DNA from: an uncultured Butyricicoccus sp.
Lineage (GTDB): Bacteria; Bacillota; Clostridia; Oscillospirales; Butyricicoccaceae
Direction of reading: 5' to 3'
DNA length: 45,283 nt
Assembly (NCBI GenBank): GCA_944384655.1
Contig: CALWUF010000024.1
Coordinates: forward strand, 1 to 45,283
The notes under the pieces were generated by a model. That model was not told the origin of the DNA and did no database searches. It saw only the letters and a program-made list of their open reading frames with translations. Below are positions 1 to 8,838 of the stretch, one piece after another. Numbering within the stretch: position 1 is the first letter of the stretch; each line of letters opens with the position of its first letter. The position numbers were made by a program, and so were the translations under genes.

Positions 1-182
1 AGCCGCGTTTTTTTAACGACGCGACCATTTTTGTGTCCAGTGATGGGCGAAGAGGCTTTGAACTGACAGATGGAGACCATGTTTTTGTGCGCAAGGCGCC
101 GTTTTGTACCCGTTTGCTCCGCGTCAAGGGGAATAGTTTTTATTCGCTGCTGAATGAAAAGCTGACGATTGGTCGCAGCTGA
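1..182 (+). CDS. nadK: NAD kinase, C-terminal fragment (partial at left edge)
   Basis: The frame beginning at base 3 is open from the window edge to TGA at 180-182 and encodes 59 residues. The segment carries the end of the NAD kinase beta-sandwich domain: VSSDGRRGFEL, then a GDHVFVRKAP stretch, then a tail with the SFYSLLNEKL pattern usual at the C-terminus of Clostridia NAD kinases. The enzyme phosphorylates NAD to NADP in the cytoplasm. The N-terminal catalytic GGDGT region lies outside the window. The gene ends 21 bases before argR, and nadK-argR-recN is a conserved order in Firmicutes, which supports the call. The identification rests on about a fifth of the protein. Confidence 0.8.
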   Translation, partial: PRFFNDATIFVSSDGRRGFELTDGDHVFVRKAPFCTRLLRVKGNSFYSLLNEKLTIGRS

Positions 183-203
183 GCAAAAGAAAGGAGTTTT
201 TTT

Positions 204-656
204 ATGAAATTCCAGCGCCAGGCAAAAATTCTTGAACTCATTGAACACAACGAAATAGAAACACAGGAAGAGCTTTCTATGCGCCTGCGTGATCTCGGAT
301 ATGATACCACACAGGCAACCGTTTCACGCGATATTAAGGATTTGCGGCTGATTAAAGTTCTGTCGCCATCCGGTAAATACCGCTATGCGACATCGACACA
401 GGAAGCGGAAAACAGTTTCGTCGGCAGGCTGCAAAATATTTTTCGTGAATGTGTGACGGGGGTGGACGCCGCACAGAATATGGTTGTGATTAAGACGCTC
501 CCGGCACTTGCATCTGCGGCGGCAATGGCGATTGACGCCATGCGTGTGCCAAATGTTGTCGGAACAATCAGCGGTGACGATACCGTGTTTATTGTCATGC
601 GCGACAATGAAAGTGCGCTTGATTTTTGTGAAGATACCAAAAATATGCTGAAATAA
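204..656 (+). CDS. argR: Arginine repressor ArgR/AhrC
   Basis: 150 residues, the normal family length. The N-terminal winged helix-turn-helix (about 1-70) contains the recognition helix ATVSRDIKDL at 38-47. The C-terminal oligomerisation and arginine-binding domain (about 80-150) ends with the conserved GDDTVFIV motif at 124-131. The family forms hexamers that bind ARG boxes when arginine is present, repressing biosynthesis and in some species activating catabolism. The ATG at 204 follows AAGGAG at about 191-196. It lies in the nadK-argR-recN operon. The arginine-consuming polyamine operon later in this window (speA) is a possible target, but no ARG box was identified there. Confidence 0.96.
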   Translation: MKFQRQAKILELIEHNEIETQEELSMRLRDLGYDTTQATVSRDIKDLRLIKVLSPSGKYRYATSTQEAENSFVGRLQNIFRECVTGVDAAQNMVVIKTLPALASAAAMAIDAMRVPNVVGTISGDDTVFIVMRDNESALDFCEDTKNMLK

Positions 657-679
657 GTTGAAATCAAAGGAGAACAGAC

Positions 680-2365
680 ATGTTAAGTCTGCTTCATATC
701 GAAAATATCGCTGTTATCGAGCAGGCGGATATTGTCCTTCAACCAGGCTTTACTGTCCTGACCGGTGAGACCGGCGCAGGTAAATCAATCATCATTGATT
801 CCATAGGCGCGATTATGGGACAACGCACAAGTCGTGAACTGATCCGAAATGGCGAAAAAAAAGGCTTTGTCAGTGCGGTGTTTGAACAGATCTCTCCGGA
901 GCTGGAAAAACAGTTGCAGGAACTGGGTCTGGATGCCGGTGAAAATGGTACAGTTCGCATTCAGCGCGAGTTGTCTGCGGAGGGCAGAAGCGTGTGCCGC
1001 GTCAACATGCGACCCGTCCCTGCATCTGTACTTAAGACAATCAGTCCATATTTGATCAATATCCATGGTCAGCATGACGGACAGAAATTGATGCAGGAAG
1101 AATACCACATTGATTTCCTTGACAGTTTCTGTGACACAGAACCGTTGTTAGAGCAGTATCGCCCGTTGTATACCCGGCTGTTTTCACTGCGGAGCAAGAT
1201 TCGTGAATTGGAAAAAAGTGAGCAGCAACGTGCCCAGCGCATTGATATGCTGCGCTATCAGTTCGACGAAATCGCCGCGGCGGATCTCAAGCCGGGCGAG
1301 GAGGAAGAATTGAATGAACGCAGACAGTTCTTTGATAACGCAGGGAAACTGGCATATGCATTGCAAAATGCGTCTAAACTGTTGGGCGGCGATGAAGATA
1401 CAGATGGTGCGTGCGACCTGCTTGTACAGGCGTCGGAAGAGTTGGCAGATATCTCCACTTTATCAAATGAGCTGAACAGTGTGGCGAAACAAGCGGAAGA
1501 ATTGCGTTACCTTGCAGAGGATTTGCGGGAAACAGTTTTTGACCTGGCTGCCCGCGTTGACTTCTCTGAGCAGGAACGTGACGCGGTGGAGCAGCGGCTG
1601 GATGTCATTTATCGCCTGCGCCGCAAATATGGCGCGACGGTAGAAGAAGTTCTGGCCTACTGTGACAGTGCAGCTTCTGAATTGGAAGAGCTGGAAAATG
1701 CAGATGACCGCAAAGAACAGCTTGTCACAGAATATCGTGAAACACTGTCCGCAGCCCGTGAAATCGCGGGAGAATTGTCACATCTGCGGCGTGAGGCTGC
1801 GATTGAGCTGGAATCAAAGATTATTGAACAGCTTGAGGACCTCGACATGGCAAAGGTGCGGCTGTCCATCTGTGTTTCCCCACAAACCAAGCTCAATCCT
1901 CGCGGTGTGGATGAGGTACGGTTTTTAATTTCGACCAATCCGGGCGAACCGGTTAAGCCACTCAGCCGAATTGCTTCCGGCGGTGAGTTGTCCCGTATTA
2001 TGCTTGCGATAAAAAATGTATTGACGCAGTCGGAAGATGTGGGTACACTTATTTTTGATGAAATTGACACCGGTGTGAGCGGACGGGCTGCACAGAAGAT
2101 TGCTGTTAAGCTCGGAGAAATCTCCCGCAACAAGCAAACGCTGTGTGTTACGCACCTGCCGCAGCTTGCCGCCATGGGTGACCATCATCTGCTCATACAA
2201 AAATCAGTTTCAGAGGAACATACACATACAGATGTGCGCCCGCTGGAAGGTGAAATGCGTGCGCATGAGTTGGCGCGTATGATTTCCGGCGATGCCATTA
2301 CAGAACTGTCTATGCGCAATGCAGAGGAACTTCTCACGCGCGCAGCGGACAGTAAAATCAGGTGA
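680..2365 (+). CDS. recN: DNA repair protein RecN
   Basis: 561 residues, full length. SMC-like ATPase acting in double-strand break repair. Walker A GETGAGKS is at 29-36, a long coiled-coil-rich centre spans about 150-370, the ABC signature SGGELSR is at 433-439, Walker B TLIFDE with the following IDTGVSG is near 456-468, and the switch-histidine region is THLPQLA near 491. The ATG at 680 has AAAGGAGAAC just upstream. It starts 23 bases after argR and is probably co-transcribed with it. No oddities seen. Confidence 0.97.
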   Translation: MLSLLHIENIAVIEQADIVLQPGFTVLTGETGAGKSIIIDSIGAIMGQRTSRELIRNGEKKGFVSAVFEQISPELEKQLQELGLDAGENGTVRIQRELSAEGRSVCRVNMRPVPASVLKTISPYLINIHGQHDGQKLMQEEYHIDFLDSFCDTEPLLEQYRPLYTRLFSLRSKIRELEKSEQQRAQRIDMLRYQFDEIAAADLKPGEEEELNERRQFFDNAGKLAYALQNASKLLGGDEDTDGACDLLVQASEELADISTLSNELNSVAKQAEELRYLAEDLRETVFDLAARVDFSEQERDAVEQRLDVIYRLRRKYGATVEEVLAYCDSAASELEELENADDRKEQLVTEYRETLSAAREIAGELSHLRREAAIELESKIIEQLEDLDMAKVRLSICVSPQTKLNPRGVDEVRFLISTNPGEPVKPLSRIASGGELSRIMLAIKNVLTQSEDVGTLIFDEIDTGVSGRAAQKIAVKLGEISRNKQTLCVTHLPQLAAMGDHHLLIQKSVSEEHTHTDVRPLEGEMRAHELARMISGDAITELSMRNAEELLTRAADSKIR

Positions 2366-2424
2366 ACGATTGGTCAGCCAGCTGGTTGTGCCAATGACGA
2401 TAAATAGAAAGGGTTTCAATAACG

Positions 2425-3654
2425 ATGTCTCAAGTATACGAAGAATTACAGGCACGGGGCTTGATCGCCCAGTGCACCAACGAAGAAAAAGTCTGTGATT
2501 TGCTGGATAACCATCAGACCACGTTTTATATTGGCTTTGACGCAACAGCGGATTCACTGCACGTCGGTCATTTTCTCCAATTGGTTGTCATGGCGCGTCT
2601 GCAACAAGCAGGTCATCGCCCGATTGCGTTGATCGGCGGCGGCACGACAATGATCGGTGACCCGACGGGCAAGACCGATATGCGCAAGATGCTGACCAAG
2701 GAGGAAATCGATCACAATGCGGAGTGTTTCCGTCAGCAGATGCGCCGTCTTGTCGATTTTGGCGAGGACAAGGCAAAGATGGTCAACAATGCAGACTGGA
2801 TCCTCAAGTTTAATTATATGGATTTCCTGCGTGAGGTTGGTGTACATTTCTCGGTCAATCGTATGTTGACTGCGGAGTGCTTCAAGACCCGTCTGGAAAA
2901 GGGCTTGAGCTTCATCGAATTTAACTATATGCTGCTCCAGAGCTATGATTTTCTGCATTTGTACCGCACAGAAGGCTGCCATCTCCAGTTGGGCGGTGAC
3001 GATCAGTGGTCGAATATCATCAACGGCGCAGATCTCATTCGCCGTGTGGACGGCAAGGATGACGCTTACGGTCTGACCTTTACACTGCTGACCACATCAG
3101 AGGGTAAAAAGATGGGCAAGACGGAGAAGGGTGCTGTCTGGCTTGATCCGGAGAAGACCTCGCCATATGATTTCTTCCAGTATTGGAGAAATATCAATGA
3201 TGCGGATGTCATCCGTGTCATGAAGATGTTAACCTTTATGCCGCTCGACGAAATTGCTGAATACGAGACGTTGGAGGGTGCAGGTCTCAACCGTGCAAAG
3301 GAAAAGCTGGCTTATGAAATCACTGCCATGGTTCACGGAAAAGAAGAAGCAGAAAAGGCATTGGCAGCGGCAAGAGCAGTCTTTACCCGCGGTACCTCTG
3401 CGGCAGACATGCCGACCACGAAGCTCTCTGTGGATGACCTGACCGATGGACAGATCGGCGCCCTCGACTTGCTGGTAAAAACCGGTCTGGTCAAGTCCAA
3501 GAGTGAGGCGCGTCAGGTTGTGAAACAGGGCGGTCTCACGATCAACGATGTCAAAGTAACTGACATGTTCGCCATGTACGGTGAGGATGCGTTCGGCGGA
3601 GATGGTATGATTATCCGTAAGGGTAAGAAGACGTTCCACAAGGTTACGATGTAA
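2425..3654 (+). CDS. tyrS: Tyrosyl-tRNA synthetase
   Basis: 409 residues, a class I synthetase that charges tRNA-Tyr. The Rossmann catalytic domain has the HIGH-type motif HVGH at 46-49, a GGDDQWSN tRNA/adenylate stretch near 190-198 and the KMSKS-type loop KMGKT at 229-233. A C-terminal S4 RNA-binding domain occupies about 345-405 ([13 protein letters not shown]). The ATG at 2425 follows AAAGGG at 2408-2413. Only 59 bases separate it from recN and no T-box leader is present, unlike many Firmicutes tyrS genes, so it is probably read from the upstream operon promoter. A strong terminator follows directly. Confidence 0.97.
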   Translation: MSQVYEELQARGLIAQCTNEEKVCDLLDNHQTTFYIGFDATADSLHVGHFLQLVVMARLQQAGHRPIALIGGGTTMIGDPTGKTDMRKMLTKEEIDHNAECFRQQMRRLVDFGEDKAKMVNNADWILKFNYMDFLREVGVHFSVNRMLTAECFKTRLEKGLSFIEFNYMLLQSYDFLHLYRTEGCHLQLGGDDQWSNIINGADLIRRVDGKDDAYGLTFTLLTTSEGKKMGKTEKGAVWLDPEKTSPYDFFQYWRNINDADVIRVMKMLTFMPLDEIAEYETLEGAGLNRAKEKLAYEITAMVHGKEEAEKALAAARAVFTRGTSAADMPTTKLSVDDLTDGQIGALDLLVKTGLVKSKSEARQVVKQGGLTINDVKVTDMFAMYGEDAFGGDGMIIRKGKKTFHKVTM

Positions 3655-3664
3655 CAATGATTGA

Positions 3665-3701
3665 AACTTCCCTTTTTCCAGGTGAAAAAGGGAAGTTTTT
3701 T
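3665..3701 (+). terminator. Intrinsic terminator after tyrS
   Basis: The inverted repeat AACTTCCCTTTTT / AAAAAGGGAAGTT is followed by a run of six T. It begins 11 bases after the tyrS stop codon and closes the nadK-argR-recN-tyrS transcription unit. Confidence 0.92.
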
Positions 3702-3736
3702 GCACAGTTGTGCACAGAACAGAAACAAATCCATGG

Positions 3737-3765
3737 TTGAACCGGTTTGGCAATAATGGTATAAT
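3737..3765 (+). promoter_or_regulatory. SigA-type promoter for the tagA-thyX-tmk run
   Basis: TTGAAC (3737-3742), a 17-base spacer and a perfect TATAAT (3760-3765) preceded by an extended -10 TG (TGGTATAAT). It lies between the tyrS terminator and the tagA-like gene and is the only good promoter seen before the long co-directional run that follows. Confidence 0.8.
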
Positions 3766-3809
3766 AAACAGATAGTAATTGAAAAAACTCCAAAGAGGAG
3801 GAATGATCG

Positions 3810-4544
3810 TTGAATAGGGTGTCCATTCTCGGCGTACAGTTTGACACCGTTACCAAGTCCGAAGCAGTGGCACGTGCAATGGCACGCATCCGCGAGGGCA
3901 ATAAAGGTTATGTCGTCACGCCGAATTCTGAAATTGTATATATGGCTCATTCAAACGCCCGGCTCAAAAAACTGCTCAATGCAGCGGCTCTCGTCCTGCC
4001 GGACGGCATCGGTGTGATTCATGCCGCAAAAATTCTCAAAAAACCATTGACCGAAAAGATTGCGGGCATCGAATTTGCCGCTTCGCTGATGGAGGCAATG
4101 GCAAAGGAAGGGCGCAGCATTTTCCTGTTCGGAGCGAAGCCGGGCGTCGCAGAAAAAGCGGCGGAAACCCTGAAGCAGAGATATCCGGGGTTGATCGTCA
4201 CAGGCTGCCGGAACGGTTATTTTAAAGATGACGCGGAAGCGGTGCGCGATATCAATTCGGTTGGGCATTCCGATGTAATTCTGGTATGTCTGGGCGCGCC
4301 AAAACAGGAATTTTTTATGGAACGGTATATCGACGAGCTGAACGGCACACTGTTGTGTGGTCTTGGTGGTTCGTTGGATGTCTATGCGGGTGTCGTGGAG
4401 CGTGCGCCGGATTTTTATGTCGATCACGGTCTTGAGTGGTTTTATCGGCTCAAAAAAGAACCGTGGCGTGCAAAGCGAATGACTGCACTGCCGAAATTTC
4501 TGCTGACGGTCATGAAATCCAAATTGACAGGAGAAGACAAATGA
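3810..4544 (+). CDS. tagA: WecG/TagA/CpsF family glycosyltransferase
   Basis: 244 residues, the size of TagA. Members transfer N-acetylmannosamine (or a similar amino sugar) to undecaprenyl-PP-GlcNAc on the inner face of the membrane, as in wall teichoic acid linkage-unit synthesis. Conserved TPNSE is at 37-41 and the catalytic loop PDGIGV at 64-69; Thr37 and Asp65 match the numbering of catalytic residues known in TagA. The C-terminal tail (about 195-244) with RAPDFYVDHGLEWFYRL and basic residues fits the membrane-association appendage. The start is TTG at 3810, chosen because GAGGAGG (3795-3801) is well spaced before it. It overlaps thyX by ATGA. The exact sugar product is not known. Confidence 0.88.
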   Translation: MNRVSILGVQFDTVTKSEAVARAMARIREGNKGYVVTPNSEIVYMAHSNARLKKLLNAAALVLPDGIGVIHAAKILKKPLTEKIAGIEFAASLMEAMAKEGRSIFLFGAKPGVAEKAAETLKQRYPGLIVTGCRNGYFKDDAEAVRDINSVGHSDVILVCLGAPKQEFFMERYIDELNGTLLCGLGGSLDVYAGVVERAPDFYVDHGLEWFYRLKKEPWRAKRMTALPKFLLTVMKSKLTGEDK

Positions 4545-5317
4545 ACGTAAAGCTGATAGCTCATACACCAATGCCGGAGCAGTTAATTTCTGCGGCTGCA
4601 AAAACGTGTTATTCCGCTGCGACTGTTGACACCTTGCTGGATGGATTGGATGAGGAAAAGACGCAGTCCTATCTGACCATGCTCACGGACATTGGACACG
4701 AAAGCCCGATTGAACACGCATCGTTTACGTTCGCCATTGAAGGCGTTTCCCGTTCACTGCTGGCACAGATTACGCGGCATCGCATGGCATCGTTCAGTGT
4801 GCAGTCGCAGCGTTATGTGCGCGAACATGCGTTTGAATTTGTTATCCCGCACGAAATCGAAGCGGTTCCACAGGCGAAGGAAGCGTTTCTAAAGGCGATG
4901 GAGGACGCTCAGAAGACCTATGAAACGTTAACTGCCATTTTGCAGGAGCGGCATATGCAGACATTTCTTGCACAGGGATTGTCTCAAGCGGAAGCCCGCC
5001 GCAAAGCAGAGAAAAAGGCGATTGAAGATGCACGGTATGTTTTGCCGAATGCCTGCGCAACCAAGATGGTTATGACGGCAAATGCCCGTTCGCTGTATAA
5101 TTTTTTCCGTCTGCGCTGCTGCAACCGTGCACAATGGGAGATTCGTGAACTGGCGGAAGAGATGTACCGTCAGGTTTACGCGGTTGCGCCGACACTGTTC
5201 CGCAAGGCGGGACCATCCTGCACCTGCGGTGCGTGTTCAGAGGGAAAAATGAGCTGTGGAAATGCGCATGAGGTGCGCGAAAAATATGCGCGCATCCGCG
5301 CGGAGGTCGGGGAATGA
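4541..5317 (+). CDS. thyX: Flavin-dependent thymidylate synthase ThyX
   Basis: 258 residues. ThyX makes dTMP from dUMP with FAD, NADPH and methylene-THF and replaces classical ThyA. The diagnostic RHRxxSxxxxSxR motif is present at 79-91 (RHRMASFSVQSQR). RSLYNFFRLRCC near 187-198 matches the C-terminal dUMP/FAD-binding region. The start is the ATG at 4541 overlapping the tagA stop; the same frame is open further upstream, but that part overlaps tagA in another frame and has no homology. It is followed by tmk with an ATGA overlap, so two consecutive steps of dTTP synthesis are translationally coupled. Confidence 0.97.
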   Translation: MNVKLIAHTPMPEQLISAAAKTCYSAATVDTLLDGLDEEKTQSYLTMLTDIGHESPIEHASFTFAIEGVSRSLLAQITRHRMASFSVQSQRYVREHAFEFVIPHEIEAVPQAKEAFLKAMEDAQKTYETLTAILQERHMQTFLAQGLSQAEARRKAEKKAIEDARYVLPNACATKMVMTANARSLYNFFRLRCCNRAQWEIRELAEEMYRQVYAVAPTLFRKAGPSCTCGACSEGKMSCGNAHEVREKYARIRAEVGE

Positions 5318-5973
5318 GTGGGAAACTGTTGGTGATCGAAGGAACAGATGCTTCAGGCAAATCCACGCAGTTTGAACGGCTGTGCGCCTGTTTGGATGCG
5401 CATGGCATTTCATACCATCGCCTTGTATTTCCGCGTTATCAGGAAGAATCTTCTGCGCTTATCCGTATGTATCTTGGCGGACGGTTCGGAAAACATCCGG
5501 ATGACGTCAGCGCTTATACAGCATCCACTTTTTTTGCAGTGGATCGGTATGCATCCTATCAGACCGAATGGAAAGACTATTATGAAAATGGCGGGCTGGT
5601 GCTTGCTGACCGTTATACCACGTCGAATGCAGTACATCAGGCATCCAAGCTGGAGGGAGCGGAACAAATGGCATTTCTCGACTGGCTGTTTGATTTTGAG
5701 TACCGCATCATGGGTATTCCTGCGCCCGACGACGTATATTTTCTCGATATGCCCACGGAAGCCGTGCACGATCTGCTCCAACATCGTCAGGGCAAGATAC
5801 AGGATATCCATGAACAGGATATGGAATATCTCAAACATTGTTATCAAACAGCTTCAAAGCTGGCCGATATATTCGGCTGGCATCGCATCCGCTGCACGCA
5901 GGACGGACACATTCGCACGATTGAAGATATTTCGGCGGAACTCACGGCGGCGGTGCTTCACGCAATACCTTAA
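5314..5973 (+). CDS. tmk: Thymidylate kinase
   Basis: 219 residues. Phosphorylates dTMP to dTDP. The P-loop is EGTDASGKST at 9-18 and the LADRYTTSNAVHQ substrate/DR(Y/H) motif is near 95-107. A lid-like HRQGKIQDIHEQD segment near 157-169 resembles the clostridial variant of the family. The ATG at 5314 overlaps the thyX stop (ATGA). Pairing with ThyX is functionally consistent: ThyX makes the substrate of this kinase. A broader deoxynucleoside kinase activity cannot be excluded. Confidence 0.93.
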   Translation: MSGKLLVIEGTDASGKSTQFERLCACLDAHGISYHRLVFPRYQEESSALIRMYLGGRFGKHPDDVSAYTASTFFAVDRYASYQTEWKDYYENGGLVLADRYTTSNAVHQASKLEGAEQMAFLDWLFDFEYRIMGIPAPDDVYFLDMPTEAVHDLLQHRQGKIQDIHEQDMEYLKHCYQTASKLADIFGWHRIRCTQDGHIRTIEDISAELTAAVLHAIP

Positions 5974-5992
5974 AAGGAGATTCGCATTTTTT

Positions 5993-6898
5993 ATGCTATC
6001 ATTTAAACCAGTTACGTTAGAAGATAAGGCAAACGCAGATATCTGCACGGCAAAGCACAATTATCGGATTTGTGAACACTGTTTTGCAGATTTGTTTATT
6101 TGGAAGGATCATTACGATACGCAGCTATGTTTTTGGAACGGATATATGTTGATTAAAATGGCGACTTTTCCGGATAAGAAACCAATGTATCTCGCACCGA
6201 TCGGTGCAGGCGATTTGAGAGCTGCCATGCTGGCGTTGGAAGATGACGCGCACGCACGCGGTATTCCATTTGTTATGTGCAGCATCCCGGAGCCAATGAT
6301 CGAACAGATTGAGGCTGTGCTTCCGGGGCGGTATACCTTTACCGAAAATGTGGATTCTGCGGACTATATCTATTCTGCGGAAAAGCTCATGACACTTTCT
6401 GGAAAAAAGTTGCAGTCGAAACGCAATTTCGTCAATCGCTTTAAGAAAAACTATGAGGGACGCTGGTCATATGAAGAGCTGACCGATGAGAACAGGCAGG
6501 AAGCGTATCAGTTCCATCTGCACTGGTGTCAGACGGGTGATAACTGTCCGAATGGTACAATGTACTCCGGTGAGACCTGTGCGGTTTCACTCGCCCTGAC
6601 CAATCGCGAAGCGCTCGGCATGAAAGGCGGCATCCTTCGGCTCGATGGCGCGGTCATTGCGTTCACCATGGGATGTCCAGTCAGTCATGATACCTATGTC
6701 ATTCAGTTGGAGAAGGCAGAAGCATCGATTGCGGGGGCATATCCGATGATCAATCAACAGTTTGCGCAGCAAAACTGTGCGGATTATGTGTATATCAACC
6801 GCGAGGATGATCTCGGATTGGAGGGATTGCGTAAGGCAAAGCAGTCGTATCATCCTGTCATGATGGGCAAAAAATTCCTGGCGGTGAAAAATATATGA
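5993..6898 (+). CDS. DUF2156 domain protein (soluble MprF-C-like acyltransferase fold)
   Basis: 301 residues, no signal peptide or membrane helices seen. The pattern KLQSKRNFVNRFKK near 138-151 and a C-terminal YVYINREDDLGLEGLRKAKQSYHP near 268-291 match the DUF2156 family, whose dual-GNAT fold is shared with the catalytic domain of phosphatidylglycerol lysyltransferase MprF. Unlike MprF there is no membrane flippase part, so lipid aminoacylation is not implied. The ATG at 5993 follows AAAAGGAGA; a longer open frame extends upstream but only across tmk. It overlaps the next GNAT gene by ATGA, and the two probably work as a pair. Substrate unknown. Confidence 0.8.
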   Translation: MLSFKPVTLEDKANADICTAKHNYRICEHCFADLFIWKDHYDTQLCFWNGYMLIKMATFPDKKPMYLAPIGAGDLRAAMLALEDDAHARGIPFVMCSIPEPMIEQIEAVLPGRYTFTENVDSADYIYSAEKLMTLSGKKLQSKRNFVNRFKKNYEGRWSYEELTDENRQEAYQFHLHWCQTGDNCPNGTMYSGETCAVSLALTNREALGMKGGILRLDGAVIAFTMGCPVSHDTYVIQLEKAEASIAGAYPMINQQFAQQNCADYVYINREDDLGLEGLRKAKQSYHPVMMGKKFLAVKNI

Positions 6899-7713
6899 TC
6901 CGATTTGCACACGGCGGCGATATTGACACAGTGCGTATGCTTTGGAAACGCTGTTTTCCTGGCGATGAAGCATTTACCCAATGGTTTTTTGACAATCAAT
7001 ATGATCCGGCGGTCACATTGCTGGACGAGGAAGACGGCAAACTTTGTTCTATGCTGCAAATGTTTCCATATCAACTGCGTGATGCGCGCGGCATTCGCAC
7101 GGTGACGTATATCTATGGCGCATGTACTGCGCAGGAATGCCGGCGTCAGCACCGCATGGATCGCTTGCTGATGCATTCGTTTGAACTGGACCGGCAAGCC
7201 GGTCGGGCAGCATCTGTGCTGATTCCGCAGGAGGAATGGCTGTTTGGATTTTACGACCAATTTGGCTATCGAACCGCTTTTTTCGTCGATACTCAGACAG
7301 TTTCCCGCGGTGATATACAGAAAAAAGATGCTGTATTCCGCCGCTTGACGGAGGATGACATCCCGGCGATGCAGGCGCTGTATCCCGCAGAAGGTATGTG
7401 CTTGCTGCGGTCAGAGGACGACTGGCGCACACAGCTCAATTTGTTCCATACGCTCGGAATCGGCGCCTTTGGTCTGCAACGCAAAGAAACGCTCACGGCA
7501 TATGCGTTTGTCTGGCAGGACGGTGCAAACAAACTGTGGGCGCAGGAAGCCTGCGGTGCGGATGTTTTTGACCTGTCGCAGGAGATTTTGCATGCATGTG
7601 ATTGTTCTGAAATGCGTGTGACGATGCCTGGAACCAGACAAAAATTGGGGTGTATCCGGTATCACGACGATACGCCTGTACAAAGCGGATATTTTAACCT
7701 GCTGTTCAACTAG
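6895..7713 (+). CDS. GNAT family N-acetyltransferase (Eis-like)
   Basis: 272 residues. An N-terminal GNAT domain (about 1-145) contains RTVTYIYGACTAQECRRQHRMDRLLMHS, a beta4/P-loop acetyl-CoA region, followed by VLIPQEEWLFGFYDQFGYR, the usual end of GNAT domains. The C-terminal half (about 150-272) resembles the second domain of Eis-like acetyltransferases. It is coupled to the DUF2156 gene by an ATGA overlap. The acceptor substrate is unknown; amines, peptides or small molecules are all possible. Confidence 0.8.
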   Translation: MIRFAHGGDIDTVRMLWKRCFPGDEAFTQWFFDNQYDPAVTLLDEEDGKLCSMLQMFPYQLRDARGIRTVTYIYGACTAQECRRQHRMDRLLMHSFELDRQAGRAASVLIPQEEWLFGFYDQFGYRTAFFVDTQTVSRGDIQKKDAVFRRLTEDDIPAMQALYPAEGMCLLRSEDDWRTQLNLFHTLGIGAFGLQRKETLTAYAFVWQDGANKLWAQEACGADVFDLSQEILHACDCSEMRVTMPGTRQKLGCIRYHDDTPVQSGYFNLLFN

Positions 7714-7742
7714 GACTTTTTTAGCGAAGGAGGACATTGATT

Positions 7743-8282
7743 ATGGTATATATTTTTCATGTAGACGGTTATGAAGACACCGAGATGATTGCACCGCTCG
7801 ATATGCTGACCCGTGCCGATATTCCCGTGACGCGCGTCGGCGTGACCGGGAAAACCATCACAAGCAAGATGGGCATGACGGTTGAGGCGGATATCTTGCC
7901 GGAACAGCTCGATCTGTCAGATTGTGAAATGATCTTCCTGCCGGGCGGTCCAGGCACAAAAAATTATTATGACAAGCCGGTGATCGATCAGGCGATTTCG
8001 TATTGTATCGAGCACGGTTGTTATATCGCAGCCATCTGTGCCGCACCGTCTGTATTGGCTGCAAAAGGTGTACTCGAGGGCAAAAATGCCGTATGTCATT
8101 TCAGTGTAAACGACAAAATGGCGGGAGCAAATGTTTGCGATCAGTTGGTCTGTGTCGATGGGAAAATCATTACCGGCTGCGGTGCAGCCGCTTCGATTGA
8201 ACTGGGTCTGACGATGGTTGAACTGTTGCGCGGGACGGAAGTTGCCGATCAGGTACGCCATGGCATCGGATACCATGGATAA
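7743..8282 (+). CDS. DJ-1/PfpI family protein
   Basis: 179 residues, a single DJ-1/PfpI domain. The nucleophile elbow AAICAAPSVLA places the reactive cysteine at Cys99, and an acidic residue near the N-terminus (EMIAP, Glu14) can support it. The LPGGPGTKNYY loop at 66-76 is typical. Family members are protein/nucleotide deglycases, glyoxalases or redox chaperones; which applies cannot be told. The ATG at 7743 is chosen over the in-frame TTG at 7737 because AAGGAGGA at 7728-7734 is better spaced. The stop overlaps the following cyclo-ligase gene. Confidence 0.88.
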   Translation: MVYIFHVDGYEDTEMIAPLDMLTRADIPVTRVGVTGKTITSKMGMTVEADILPEQLDLSDCEMIFLPGGPGTKNYYDKPVIDQAISYCIEHGCYIAAICAAPSVLAAKGVLEGKNAVCHFSVNDKMAGANVCDQLVCVDGKIITGCGAAASIELGLTMVELLRGTEVADQVRHGIGYHG

Positions 8283-8838
8283 GGGTTCCCTGCGGCAGGA
8301 GCTGCTCCGGCAGCGCAAACAGATCCCTTCCGCACAAAAAATTGCTATCGACTGCGCAATTACGCAAAAGGTTTTGCAGAGCGAATCCTATCAGCGCAGC
8401 AAAACATTGTTTGTCTATTGCTCTATTGCAGATGAAATTGATACACATACCATCATTGCGGATGCACTTGCGCGCGGTAAACGCGTCTGTTTGCCGAAAT
8501 GTCTGCCGGGACATGTCATGCAGCCGCGCGTTATTACATCAGAAGGCGATCTGTCTGAGCAGACTTTTGGAATTCCGGAGCCGGGCGCGCATTGTGCGGC
8601 GGTTTCGCCGGATGAAATTGATTTGTGCATTGTTCCCGCACTGGCATGCGACAAAACCGGTGCACGGCTGGGATATGGCGGTGGATTTTACGATCGTTTT
8701 TTGCCGCAGACATCTGCCTATTGCATGGTGTTGTGTGCGCAGGCGCGTTTGTTGGAACGCTTGCCGGTCGAGCCACATGACATCCGCTGTGGCTGTATCA
8801 TAACTGAACAGGAGGTGGTGCTGGTTCATGAAGGATAA
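8260..8838 (+). CDS. 5-formyltetrahydrofolate cyclo-ligase
   Basis: 192 residues from the ATG at 8260 (an alternative ATG at 8275 gives 187). Converts 5-formyl-THF to methenyl-THF using ATP, recycling folate. The signature LGYGGGFYDRFL lies near 137-148, preceded by VPALACDKTGAR; the N-terminal LRQELLRQRKQ is the usual ATP-site start of the family. It overlaps the DJ-1 gene by 23 bases. Folate supply links it loosely to thyX, which uses methylene-THF, although this cannot be shown from sequence. Which of the two starts is used is unresolved. Confidence 0.93.
   Translation: MASDTMDKGSLRQELLRQRKQIPSAQKIAIDCAITQKVLQSESYQRSKTLFVYCSIADEIDTHTIIADALARGKRVCLPKCLPGHVMQPRVITSEGDLSEQTFGIPEPGAHCAAVSPDEIDLCIVPALACDKTGARLGYGGGFYDRFLPQTSAYCMVLCAQARLLERLPVEPHDIRCGCIITEQEVVLVHEG

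Noticed and set aside
2366..2424. Possible T-box or other leader for tyrS
   Set aside because: Only 59 bases, no T-box sequence and no terminator; just a short imperfect hairpin.
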